A stretch of 64,000 nt of DNA from CAZMVY01 sp964617875 (GTDB lineage: Bacteria > Planctomycetota > Phycisphaerae > UBA1845 > PWPN01), in NCBI GenBank assembly GCA_964617875.1, contig CAZUAI010000006.1, positions 42,877-106,876 on the forward strand. Direction: 5' to 3'. Made by a program: the position numbers and the translations under genes. A model generated the notes under the pieces. It had not been told where the DNA came from. It searched no databases and saw nothing but the letters and a program-made list of their open reading frames with translations. Position 1 is the first letter of the stretch, and each line of letters opens with the position of its first letter. Shown one piece after another: positions 17,706-25,243 of the stretch.

Positions 17706-19555
17706 CGCTGATCCTGTTCTCGGGCGGCCGTTGTCGCAAGACGCTCCTTGAGCCCCCGCAGGCCGGCGACCGCCGCCTCGAGCCGCGCGATTTCCGGGGC
17801 AACCGTCGCCGAGTCTTCCGTGCGACGTCGTCGAGCGGCGCCAAGGGCCCGGCGAGTCGCTTCAATCGTCTGCCGAAGGCTGTCTTCCAGGGCGTCACGG
17901 AAGTCCTGGATGCTTGTCCTGAGATTCTCCAGGGTACTCCATCGAAGATCTCCGATGTTGCGAGTCACGAGGTACTCCACCTGGTCCGCGAGTCGCCGCC
18001 GAATGCGGGAATGCCGCAAGCGCCGCGGAAGCACTCTGTCGATCCAGTCCGTGGGAATCGAGCCGGGTCCCTGAATCGCCCACTTGTGAACGCGCCAGCA
18101 GGGCTGTTCCACCTTCGCCAGGGCGATCTCGCGGTGCTGCGGCTCATACGGAACGTCGAAGACCTTCGCAATGGAGGCGTGAACCGCGGCGACCAGTTCG
18201 GCCGCCCGGCGCTGATGGGGCCGCAGGGCCTCGTGCAGTTCGCGCTCGCAAAGCTGATGGGCGGCACCGAACTCCCGCTCGAAAAAACCGGGGATGGCCG
18301 CGGCAATGGCCTCGCGGGCGGTCTCCTCCGACCACCGGTTCCCGTCCCGAATCTCGCATTCGCGGAGGACTTTCGTGAAGAACTCGATGCTTCCGGGCAG
18401 CATCGCATCGGCGCGCATCTTGACGGCTTCCGCCAGACGCTGTTCGTCCCTGGCAAGGCGGTCGAGGGCCACGATGCGCCGTTCCTCGATTTCGGTCAGG
18501 CTGTTCTCGAAGCGACCGATGCGGTCGTCGAGGTCGGCCAGCGGCATCTGCAGGGACCGCAGAGTCAGTTCCAGGCGATGCTGGACATCGGCGAGAATGT
18601 CCCCCGCCTGGCGGGCCACCGCGCGGCTGAGCACGTCTTTCTTCTCGGTGAGCAGGAAGCTGACGATCTGCTCTTCGATCGCCGCCACGCCGCTCCGTTC
18701 CCAGGCGGCGTCATCCTGCCCCTGGCGAGCCGCCAGGCCCTGGCGGGCCGAGGCGCAGAAGATCGGCGGCGGCGAGGTGAACCCGACGTGCTCGCAGAGC
18801 GCCCGCTGGAGAAACCGTACGGCCTCGTCCCGCTCGGCCGCGTCGAGGTAATCCACCTTGTTCAGGATGAAGAACAGGCGGGCCAGTTTGCGGCGCGCGA
18901 GCTTGAGAAACTCCACCTCGACCTCGGTGATCGGCGGATCCGCGGACACCACGAACATCGCCGCATCGCACTGCGGGAGAAAGTTGACGGTCGCCTCGGT
19001 GTTGTGGCGAAAGGTCGAACCGATGCCGGGCGTATCGATCAGCGAGAGGCCCCGACGCAGCACCGGCGCGGGATACGCGGCTTCGATCAACCGGACCCCC
19101 AGGTGGTTGCGCGGGTTCGCGCTTTCGGCGACAAAACGCGCGAGGAAACCCGCCAGGGCCGCGGCGTCCGGCCCGAGGAGCCGCTCTTCCGGCTTCCCGT
19201 TTTCGAATACCACCCGGGCCGCCGGCTGCTCGCCGCCGTGCAGAAACGTCGGGATGGACGTGACCGGCACAACGGCGGCAGGCAGGACGGGGGCTCCCAG
19301 CAACGCATTGATCAACGTGCTCTTGCCGCGTTTGAACTGGCCGAGCACGGCCAGATGACAGCGTTCCTCCCGCAGACGTTCGTGCAGAGCGAGAATGCGA
19401 TGCCGGTCGGCCCCGAATTCCTCGCCCATCGCCCCCACCTGACCGGCGGCTTCCTGCAGGAGGGTTGGCAGTTGGACGGACTCCGCGACATGCCGGGCCG
19501 TCGTCTCCGGCCGGTTGTCCGAATCCGCGTCGGCATGGAGGACGAAATCAGTCAT
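17702..19555 (-). CDS. Dynamin-like GTPase A (617 aa)
   Basis: The ATG at 19555 overlaps the TPR gene by 8 nt. GTPase motifs: G1 GQFKRGKST (72-80), VVPVTSIPT switch region, G3 DTPG (174-177), G4 NKVD (232-235). From about residue 300 the protein is a long helical region rich in Arg, Glu and Leu, consistent with a dynamin stalk; no transmembrane helix is evident. Its G domain is closer to dynamin B (shared GQFKRGKS, PQCDA and DTPGIGS) than to C. The pair A+B resembles the tandem bacterial dynamin arrangement in which two different subunits co-assemble on membranes. Confidence 0.88.
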   Translation of the reverse strand: MTDFVLHADADSDNRPETTARHVAESVQLPTLLQEAAGQVGAMGEEFGADRHRILALHERLREERCHLAVLGQFKRGKSTLINALLGAPVLPAAVVPVTSIPTFLHGGEQPAARVVFENGKPEERLLGPDAAALAGFLARFVAESANPRNHLGVRLIEAAYPAPVLRRGLSLIDTPGIGSTFRHNTEATVNFLPQCDAAMFVVSADPPITEVEVEFLKLARRKLARLFFILNKVDYLDAAERDEAVRFLQRALCEHVGFTSPPPIFCASARQGLAARQGQDDAAWERSGVAAIEEQIVSFLLTEKKDVLSRAVARQAGDILADVQHRLELTLRSLQMPLADLDDRIGRFENSLTEIEERRIVALDRLARDEQRLAEAVKMRADAMLPGSIEFFTKVLRECEIRDGNRWSEETAREAIAAAIPGFFEREFGAAHQLCERELHEALRPHQRRAAELVAAVHASIAKVFDVPYEPQHREIALAKVEQPCWRVHKWAIQGPGSIPTDWIDRVLPRRLRHSRIRRRLADQVEYLVTRNIGDLRWSTLENLRTSIQDFRDALEDSLRQTIEATRRALGAARRRRTEDSATVAPEIARLEAAVAGLRGLKERLATTAAREQDQR

Positions 19556-19976
19556 GGCACTCCGAATCTGTCGGGAAATCGGCGGGGACGGAATCCGCTT
19601 GCGTCATGCCGGCCGAATCTGCCTCCGGCTCAGGGGGCTCCTGCCCCGGCCAGAAGTGGCGCCACATGCGGCGAACTGTGGCATCGTCCCGGCGTTCGCG
19701 AAAGAGCTGGGCCAGCAGGGCGCGGGCTTCGTCCATGCGGTTCAGATGGGTCAACGCAACGGCCCAGTGAACCTTGAACGACGGCTCAAAGGGGTTTACG
19801 TATACGGCGCGTCGGAATTGGGACTCGGCCAGTTCGAAGGCCTCGCGCTGGAGGAAATAGCAACCCATATCGTCGCGGTCGTAGCCCAGATAGTGGCTGG
19901 GCCGCAGGACTTCCTCGCGGATGATCTGCGGGTCGCGAGTGCGGTGTCGCCTTTTCGGCTCGTCCGGGAGGCTCAT
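19548..19976 (-). CDS. TPR-repeat protein leading the dynamin operon
   Basis: A 142-residue protein starting MSLPDEPK at ATG 19976, with GGAGG 11 nt upstream. TPR-like helices are visible: YFLQREAFELAESQFRRAVY, then FKVHWAVALTHLNRMDEARALLAQL, with alanine and glycine/aromatic positions fitting about two repeats. The N-terminus is basic and probably cytoplasmic. It overlaps dynamin A by 8 nt, so translation is coupled. A scaffold or adaptor for the GTPases is the natural guess. Confidence 0.75.
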   Translation of the reverse strand: MSLPDEPKRRHRTRDPQIIREEVLRPSHYLGYDRDDMGCYFLQREAFELAESQFRRAVYVNPFEPSFKVHWAVALTHLNRMDEARALLAQLFRERRDDATVRRMWRHFWPGQEPPEPEADSAGMTQADSVPADFPTDSECHD

Positions 19977-20016
19977 GGTCCGCCATACCTCCGTGCCGCA
20001 GGCCGACGGCCTGCCA

Positions 20017-20053
20017 ACAGAAAACCCCACACAGGAATCGTCCTGGCGGGGTT
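20017..20053 (-). terminator. Intrinsic terminator in the dynamin operon leader
   Basis: On the minus strand CCCCGC...CAGGA pairs with TCCTG...GTGGGG around a CGAT loop, followed by TTTTCTGTT. It lies between riboswitch B and the TPR start (19976), so it is probably the riboswitch-controlled attenuator. Confidence 0.75.
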
Positions 20054-20066
20054 CCCGTTACACGAT

Positions 20067-20138
20067 GGCCCCTACCCAGGTCGATTCGGGCAGGAGTCAT
20101 CAGGTCGGCAGGACCGCTTAACGGCGGACTCCATCGCC
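20067..20138 (-). promoter_or_regulatory. Fluoride riboswitch B
   Basis: On the minus strand GGCGATGGAGTCCGCC starts at 20138 and CTGATGACTCCTGCCC ends at 20088. Pseudoknot GGAGTC/GACTCC is intact. GACTCCTGCCC can alternatively pair with GGGTAGGGGCC (20077..20067) at 10 of 11 positions, sequestering the pseudoknot strand. An intrinsic terminator follows at 20053. Fluoride should stabilise the aptamer and permit read-through into the TPR and dynamin A/B genes. Confidence 0.92.
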
Positions 20139-20144
20139 ATAGAT

Positions 20145-20173
20145 ATTTTAGGCCCGGCGGGCGTCGTGTGCAA
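20145..20173 (-). promoter_or_regulatory. Promoter of the TPR/dynamin operon
   Basis: On the minus strand -35 TTGCAC (20173..20168), 17 bp, -10 TAAAAT (20150..20145), then 6 nt to the aptamer start at 20138. It lies just downstream of the DUF190 stop (20189), so the two fluoride units are separate. Confidence 0.78.
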
Positions 20174-20188
20174 GGGCCGTCTTTTGTC

Positions 20189-20539
20189 TCAGGCCTTTGC
20201 GCCCACGCCGTTCGCCCGGTACTTGATCACGCGGACTTTTTCCAGCGTGATGAGTCCTTCCACCACCATCTCATCGATGTAGGGCAGGAGCAGATTGACC
20301 TTCTCCTCGCTGTCCACGATCTCGATGATAAAGGGGAGGTCTTCCGACAGCCGCAGGATCTTCGTCGTGTGCAGCCGGCTGTGGGCGCCGAAGCCCATCG
20401 GGCCGCGAAGCACCGTCGCCCCGGCCAGATGAAGCTCGCGGGCCTTCATCACGATGGCCTCGTACAGCGGCTTGCCGTGCCACTTGTCGTTCTCGCCGAT
20501 GAAGATGCGCAGCAACTGCGCTTCGCCTTCCAGTTTCAT
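20189..20539 (-). CDS. DUF190 protein
   Basis: A 116-residue soluble protein of the DUF190 (UPF0166) family. The core GATVLRGPMGFGAHSR and the PFIIEIVDSEEKV strand are recognisable; the fold is expected to be a PII-like ferredoxin fold. DUF190 genes recur next to crcB, so a regulatory or accessory role in fluoride efflux is a family-context inference. It begins 3 nt after the UspA stop and closes the crcB operon. The purine-rich end of the preceding gene serves as ribosome site. Molecular function unknown. Confidence 0.9.
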   Translation of the reverse strand: MKLEGEAQLLRIFIGENDKWHGKPLYEAIVMKARELHLAGATVLRGPMGFGAHSRLHTTKILRLSEDLPFIIEIVDSEEKVNLLLPYIDEMVVEGLITLEKVRVIKYRANGVGAKA

Positions 20540-20542
20540 TCA

Positions 20543-20956
20543 TCACCTCACCACCGTCACGGTGCACGGCGCGTAACTCAGGACCCGCTTGGAGACCGAA
20601 CCCAGCAGCCAGCGCTGGAACCGGCTCTTGCCTCGATGGCCCATCACGATCATGTCGGCCTGGCGCTCGGCGGCCTGATGGACGATCTGATCGGCCGGAT
20701 GGCCTACCACGACGGCCGTTTCGAGAGGAATCCCTGCCGCCTTCGCGGCCTCGCGAAAGACGACGAAGTCCTTCTCGAAGTGCTCCGTCGCCGCATCCAG
20801 CAGGGCGGGTGTCTCCACCGACGTGGGCGGTTCCGACGGCTGGGCTACCGACACGACGGTCACGCTGGCACCGAATGCCCTGGCCAGTTCCAGCGCGAAC
20901 TGGAATGCCCGTTTCGCCGACTCGGATCCGTCATGAGCTGCAAGAATGGTTTTCAT
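20543..20956 (-). CDS. Universal stress protein (UspA)
   Basis: A single 137-residue Usp domain. The N-terminal MKTILAAHDGSE strand-loop and the C-terminal ATP-binding motif GHRGKSRFQRWLLGSVS (G-2x-G-9x-G-S) are intact, so it probably binds ATP. Universal stress genes are recurrent members of fluoride-riboswitch operons. It sits 9 nt after the antiporter and 3 nt before DUF190, clearly in the crcB operon. The specific role in fluoride tolerance is not known to me. Confidence 0.95.
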   Translation of the reverse strand: MKTILAAHDGSESAKRAFQFALELARAFGASVTVVSVAQPSEPPTSVETPALLDAATEHFEKDFVVFREAAKAAGIPLETAVVVGHPADQIVHQAAERQADMIVMGHRGKSRFQRWLLGSVSKRVLSYAPCTVTVVR

Positions 20957-20965
20957 GGTTACCTC

Positions 20966-22213
20966 TCACGATTCAGAAGGGACGGGCTCACCATCCGCCG
21001 TCGCGGTTGCCACAGCCGCCTGGCCGCCGGCCGATGCCGTGCCCTGTCCTGTGACTCCAGTGCGTTTCGACAGCAGGTCCCGCGGAATGAAGAAGGCATT
21101 GGCGATCAGCGTCGGGATCACGGCGCTGGCCACCACCGCCGCAACGAGATACGAGTACTGGCTCTGCGTGATGACATTGTGCGTCAGCCCGAAGAGCGCG
21201 GAGATCGTCCCGAACGTCAGCCCCGTGGACATGAGCAGCGTGGTGTACACGGCCTGGCGGTACTCGTAGCGAAACGCCCTGGTGGTGGGGTACACGCCCA
21301 CGCACTTGCTCACCACCTTGGCGACCAGCAGGATCAGGAAGGTCGCCGGGGCCGCAAGCAGGGCCGGAACCGAAACGAAGGAACCGGCCCGGATGAAGTA
21401 GAACGGCGTCAGCATTCCGAACGTCAGCGTGCGCAGCCGGCGAACCAGGACGTGATCCTTGCCCACGGTGCCAGCGAGGACCATGCCGATCATGTACGCG
21501 GGCAAGACCGCCTCGCTGTCGGCCCACGCCGCCAGGGCTCCCATGCTGAACAGCAGCAGCAGCAGGTACTTCGCCTCCAGTTCCGAGGGGCGGTTGCCGT
21601 ATCGTTTGAAGAACCACGGCGTCAGAAAGGGGATGACGGCGAAGACCACGACGCTCGATCCGACGAACACGCCCGTGCGCATCGTGAACGGCGAGAAGAT
21701 CAGACCGAGAGCAATCACCGTGCCGAGGTCGTTGATGAAGCAGGCGGCCAAAACGGCCTTGCCGAAATCCGTCTTGTTGAAGCCCAGTTCGAGCATGACC
21801 GCATAGACGACGGCGACCGAGGTTGTGGACAGGGCCACCCCCGCCAGCCAGCTCGCCATCGGGGTCCAGTGCAGCACATAGTACGCCACGGCCGCGCACC
21901 CCAGGAACGGCGCGAAAAAAGCGACCAGGCCGACGACGGTGGCCTCCTTCCACTTGGCGCGGAACACCGTCGGGTCCAACTCGGCCCCGGCCAGAAACGT
22001 CAGGACGATGGCACCCGTCCCCGACAGGAACTTGATCCAGGGTTCGTGTGCTCCCAGCGCCGCCGTTCCGGCGAGAGCACCGATGATCAGTTGGGCGACC
22101 GTGCCCACCACGATCTCGGAGAGGGCCGTCGCCACGCGAAGCCAGATCGAAAGGAGCGTGGCGAGCAGGGCGAGTCCCAGCCACAACGCCGCCGTAAGCC
22201 AGACGTCGGTCAT
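20966..22213 (-). CDS. CPA2-type cation/proton antiporter (Kef/NapA-like)
   Basis: A 415-residue integral membrane protein with about twelve hydrophobic segments. LTFLAGAELDP and ALSTTSVAVVYAV are hallmark segments of CPA2 exchangers, and CFINDLGTVIALG holds the ND pair (in place of DD) near the transport site, consistent with an electroneutral exchanger. The start is ATG 22213, 9 nt after AGGAGG; an ATG at 22219 is too close to it. There is no C-terminal RCK domain. Sodium/proton antiporters are known fluoride-riboswitch clients. Since fluoride enters as HF and releases protons inside, pH and cation homeostasis is a sensible role. Confidence 0.92.
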   Translation of the reverse strand: MTDVWLTAALWLGLALLATLLSIWLRVATALSEIVVGTVAQLIIGALAGTAALGAHEPWIKFLSGTGAIVLTFLAGAELDPTVFRAKWKEATVVGLVAFFAPFLGCAAVAYYVLHWTPMASWLAGVALSTTSVAVVYAVMLELGFNKTDFGKAVLAACFINDLGTVIALGLIFSPFTMRTGVFVGSSVVVFAVIPFLTPWFFKRYGNRPSELEAKYLLLLLFSMGALAAWADSEAVLPAYMIGMVLAGTVGKDHVLVRRLRTLTFGMLTPFYFIRAGSFVSVPALLAAPATFLILLVAKVVSKCVGVYPTTRAFRYEYRQAVYTTLLMSTGLTFGTISALFGLTHNVITQSQYSYLVAAVVASAVIPTLIANAFFIPRDLLSKRTGVTGQGTASAGGQAAVATATADGEPVPSES

Positions 22214-22289
22214 GTGCATCGACCTCCTGCCGCAGCCTTCCCCTCCGCCTGACCGCCCTCGACGGCCTTCCGGTCCGCATTCGTGGCCG

Positions 22290-22676
22290 TCACATGATTC
22301 CGAACCATCTCTCTGCCGCCCGGTAGCCCACCAGGACGGCGCAGAAGCCCAGGGTCACGCTCAGCAACAGGTTCATAATCGCCCGAAGGCCCTGCCCGTC
22401 GTTGGCCATCGCGAAGGTCTCCCACCCGAACGAGGAAAACGTCGTGAAGCCGCCCAGCACGCCGACGGTCAGACCGATGCGATAATCCTGGCGAATCAGA
22501 ATCGGACCGCTGAAGACGTAGTTCAGGAAACCAATCACCAGACATCCGATAATATTGACCGTCAGGGTCCCCACCGGAAAGGAACCATTGGACAGCCTCT
22601 GGCCCCAGCCCTGAACCAGGTAACGAAGCACGGAACCGAAGCCGCCGCCCATGGCCACCATCACGATCTTCACCAT
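22290..22676 (-). CDS. crcB: Fluoride channel CrcB/Fluc
   Basis: A 128-residue four-helix membrane protein that exports fluoride as an antiparallel dimer. The start is ATG 22676, 7 nt after GAGGAA. Signatures present: GGGFGSVLRYL at the N-terminus, VNIIGCLVIGF (conserved Asn in helix 2), and GGFTTFSSF carrying the Phe-box and pore residues in helix 3. It is the first gene behind riboswitch C, the archetypal arrangement, followed by antiporter, UspA and DUF190. This anchors the functional reading of the island. Confidence 0.96.
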   Translation of the reverse strand: MVKIVMVAMGGGFGSVLRYLVQGWGQRLSNGSFPVGTLTVNIIGCLVIGFLNYVFSGPILIRQDYRIGLTVGVLGGFTTFSSFGWETFAMANDGQGLRAIMNLLLSVTLGFCAVLVGYRAAERWFGIM

Positions 22677-22704
22677 CCAACGCTTCCTCGCATGCCGGTC
22701 CGCC

Positions 22705-22744
22705 AAACAAGAAACCCTACGCAGGCATTCGGCCCGGCAGGGTT
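22705..22744 (-). terminator. Riboswitch-controlled intrinsic terminator before crcB
   Basis: On the minus strand AACCCT pairs with AGGGTT (with GGC/GCC inside), followed by TCTTGTTT. Its 5' arm ACCCTGCC (22743..22736) is a perfect complement of GGCAGGGT (22777..22770) in the anti-aptamer hairpin, so an antiterminator can form when fluoride holds the aptamer. Confidence 0.78.
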
Positions 22745-22767
22745 CATCTACAAGGTCTCCGTGGCGC

Positions 22768-22839
22768 GGACCCTGCCCAGGTCGATGCGGGCAGGAGTCA
22801 TCAGGTCAGCGCGACCGGTTAAGGGCGGACTCCATCGCC
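22768..22839 (-). promoter_or_regulatory. Fluoride riboswitch C (crcB leader)
   Basis: On the minus strand GGCGATGGAGTCCGCC starts at 22839 and CTGATGACTCCTGCCC ends at 22789; pseudoknot GGAGTC/GACTCC is intact. Anti-aptamer: CCTGCCC with GGGCAGG (22778..22772) plus GAC with GTC. Three exclusive pairings (aptamer, anti-aptamer, antiterminator) fit a fluoride-ON transcription switch for crcB. Confidence 0.95.
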
Positions 22840-22845
22840 GCCGCT

Positions 22846-22874
22846 ATACTATCCTCTGGCACGACAAGTTGCAA
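22846..22874 (-). promoter_or_regulatory. crcB promoter
   Basis: On the minus strand -35 TTGCAA (22874..22869), 17 bp, -10 TAGTAT (22851..22846), 6 nt to the aptamer start. It is divergent to the two-component operon that begins at 22971. Confidence 0.78.
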
Positions 22875-22893
22875 GGGCGGCGGTTGGCCGGTC

Positions 22894-22927
22894 TTCACGT
22901 GCCCTTAAGGTTCGCTTCGGTACTCTG
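22894..22927 (+). promoter_or_regulatory. Putative response-regulator box and promoter, TCS operon
   Basis: CCTTAAGGTTCGC (22903..22915) is followed after 5 nt by TACTCT, a possible -10. The identical 13-mer with the same 5-nt gap to TAGGAT occurs before macA (25154..25166), and both have TTCA about 9 nt upstream. It resembles CTTAAG half-sites bound by PmrA-type OmpR regulators. This suggests autoregulation and control of the pump genes. Confidence 0.55.
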
Positions 22928-22970
22928 GGATCGGCGAACGACCGCGCAGCGAAGATAATCGAGGCATTCG

Positions 22971-23624
22971 ATGCGGGTGCTGGTCATTGAAGACGAGCCC
23001 GATCTGTTGGAGGCACTGGTCCAGGCGCTCCGGGAGGCCGGGTATGCCGTGGACCAGGCCTCCGACGGACCGGACGGCCTGTTCAAGGCGGCCGGGACGG
23101 GGTACGACGCGATTGTGCTCGATCTGATGCTGCCGGGCATGAGCGGGTGGGACGTCCTGCGCGAACTCCGAAAGACCATGTCGACGCCCGTTCTCATCCT
23201 GACGGCCCGCGATACGCTGCCCGACCGGGTGAGGGGCCTCGACGCCGGGGCCGACGACTACCTCACCAAGCCGTTCGAACTGCCCGAATTGAAGGCCCGC
23301 CTGCGGGCACTGATTCGTCGTGGGGCCGGCCAGGCGGCGCCGGTGATTGCGATCGGAGATGTGACGGTCCATACGGCCGAGCGCACCGTCCGCAAGGCCG
23401 GGCAGGTGGTGGCCCTCACGCCGACGGAATATGCCCTGGTGGAACTCCTCGCGCTGCACAAAGGAAAGCTGGTCACACGAACGATGATCTACGAGCACCT
23501 GTTCGACGAGGAGAGCGACACCCTGTCCAACCTCGTCGATGTTCACGTCGCCAATGTGCGAAAGAAGCTTGGCCGGGATTTCATCACGACCCGCCGGGGC
23601 GAAGGGTACCAGGTTCATGTTTAG
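22971..23624 (+). CDS. OmpR-family response regulator
   Basis: A 217-residue two-component regulator. The receiver domain has E7/D8 in the acidic pocket, phosphoacceptor D51 in IVLDLMLPG, Thr in LTARD and Lys in TKPFELPEL. The C-terminal winged helix includes LTPTEYALVELLA and NLVDVHVANVRKKLG with the terminal RGEGYQV hairpin. The last codons overlap the kinase start by 8 nt. The CCTTAAGGTTCGC box upstream probably binds this protein. Similar to CusR/PmrA/QseB-type regulators. Confidence 0.96.
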   Translation: MRVLVIEDEPDLLEALVQALREAGYAVDQASDGPDGLFKAAGTGYDAIVLDLMLPGMSGWDVLRELRKTMSTPVLILTARDTLPDRVRGLDAGADDYLTKPFELPELKARLRALIRRGAGQAAPVIAIGDVTVHTAERTVRKAGQVVALTPTEYALVELLALHKGKLVTRTMIYEHLFDEESDTLSNLVDVHVANVRKKLGRDFITTRRGEGYQVHV

Positions 23625-25095
23625 GTCCATCCAATGGACGCTCCAGCTGTGGCACGCGGGCCTGCTGGCCGTCGTGCTGATCGGTTTCGGCGTGGCCTCG
23701 TTCTTCGGCATTTCCCGATCCCGGTTTCAGGAACTGGACGCCGAGCTTGAGCGAGCGGTTCAGCTGCTGGCGGCCGGTTTTCGCCCGCCCAAGCTGCCGG
23801 GCCCGCAGTCGCGGCCGACGGCCCCGTCCGATGCGGCGGACGACGGCGCGTGCGACGCGTGGCGGGAACTCCCGATGCCGGAGTTCGAACTGCCCGCCGC
23901 TCTGGCAGCGCGGTTCGCGAACGGGCGGCCGGAATCGGACTACTACGTGATCTGGGACTTCGAAGGCAAGGTCCTGATGTCGTCGAGCGATCGCGCCGCG
24001 ATTGACGTGCCGTACCCCGGGCCGCGTCCCGAGAGGTCCGCGCGGCCGCCGGCGCCCGGCCCGCCTCAGATCCGGGGGCGGGGCGAGTTTCGCGAGGCGT
24101 ACGTGAACGGTCCCCTGTGGACGCGGATCCTGATCGGCACGTCCACGCGTCCGACGCAGACCGAATTACGGCGCCTGGCCTTCCTGCTGGCGGCGATCGG
24201 CGCCGGCGTGCTGGTCGTCGGGTTGGCAGGCGGGTGGCTGGTCTCTCTGCGCGCCGTGAGGCCGATCCGCGCGATCACAAGGGTGGCGCGGGAGATCTCC
24301 GCGTCGAACCTGTCCCGCCGCATCCCCGCCGACAAGCTCCAAAGCGAACTCGGGAGCCTCGCCGCCGTTCTGAACGAGATGTTTGCCCGGCTTGACGCGG
24401 CGTTTCAGCAGCAGGTCCGCTTCACGGCCGACGCGTCCCACGAGCTTCGCACGCCGCTGTCCGTCATCCACACCCATGCCCAGCTGGCCCTTTCGCGGGA
24501 GCGATCGGCCGACGAGTACCGCAAGACGATTGAGACGTGCCAGCGGGCATCCAGCCGGATGAAGGATCTCGTGGACTCGCTCCTGCTCCTGGCCGGTGCC
24601 GACGCCGGCCGGCTCTCGCTGAACCGGCAGCGTGTCGACCTGCGGACCGTTGTGGAAAACTGCATCGCCATGGTGGCCCCTCTGGCCGACGCCAGGGGCG
24701 TTGTCATCGAAGGCGACTTGCGTCCCGCGGAGCTGAGCGTTGACGCGTCTCGGGTCACCCAGGTCACCACGAACCTTCTTACCAATGCAATCCGGTACAA
24801 CCGCAGGGACGGTCGTGTCGCCGTCTCACTGAAGATGAACGACGCCGGGGCGGTGCTGACGATCAGCGATACGGGTCTCGGGATCCCCGTCGAGAACCAA
24901 CCGCATATCTTCGAGCGCTTCTACCGCGTCGACAAGGCCCGGAGCCGCGAAGAAGGCGGCAGCGGCCTGGGGCTGGCCATCTGCAAGGCCATCGTCGAGG
25001 CGCACGGCGGGGCGATTTCGTTTCGCAGCGAACCCGGCCGGGGGACCACGTTCGAAGTCCGGCTGCCGCGTGGTGCCTCTTCGGGCCCGGATTGA
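23617..25095 (+). CDS. HAMP-domain sensor histidine kinase
   Basis: A 492-residue inner-membrane kinase, start ATG 23617 overlapping the regulator. TM1 about 12-31, a Pro/Ala-rich periplasmic sensor (32-183), TM2 about 186-210, HAMP, then the DHp box FTADASHELRTPLS with H275. ATPase motifs are the N box, DTGLGIP (G1) and GGSGLGLAICK (G2). The organisation matches CusS/PmrB-type kinases. It forms a pair with the preceding regulator and sits directly upstream of an efflux operon, so it probably senses an envelope stress or the pump substrate. No recognisable metal-binding cluster is seen in the sensor. Confidence 0.95.
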   Translation: MFRSIQWTLQLWHAGLLAVVLIGFGVASFFGISRSRFQELDAELERAVQLLAAGFRPPKLPGPQSRPTAPSDAADDGACDAWRELPMPEFELPAALAARFANGRPESDYYVIWDFEGKVLMSSSDRAAIDVPYPGPRPERSARPPAPGPPQIRGRGEFREAYVNGPLWTRILIGTSTRPTQTELRRLAFLLAAIGAGVLVVGLAGGWLVSLRAVRPIRAITRVAREISASNLSRRIPADKLQSELGSLAAVLNEMFARLDAAFQQQVRFTADASHELRTPLSVIHTHAQLALSRERSADEYRKTIETCQRASSRMKDLVDSLLLLAGADAGRLSLNRQRVDLRTVVENCIAMVAPLADARGVVIEGDLRPAELSVDASRVTQVTTNLLTNAIRYNRRDGRVAVSLKMNDAGAVLTISDTGLGIPVENQPHIFERFYRVDKARSREEGGSGLGLAICKAIVEAHGGAISFRSEPGRGTTFEVRLPRGASSGPD

Positions 25096-25153
25096 CCCCG
25101 TCGCCGAGACGATCCAGCGTCAAGCCGCATTTCTGTGACCCATCTTCATCTCG

Positions 25154-25187
25154 CCTTAAGGTTCGCCGTGGTAGGATCCGGTGGAAC
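25154..25187 (+). promoter_or_regulatory. Second regulator box, macA promoter
   Basis: CCTTAAGGTTCGC (25154..25166), 5 nt, TAGGAT as a possible -10 (25172..25177). Identical to the box before the regulator gene, with the same spacing, so macA onward is probably a second transcription unit of the same regulon. Confidence 0.55.
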
Positions 25188-25243
25188 GATCGAGCGATGC
25201 GTTGGCGGGAGTTGCGCGAAGAGCCGACGGCTCGGGACTGACG

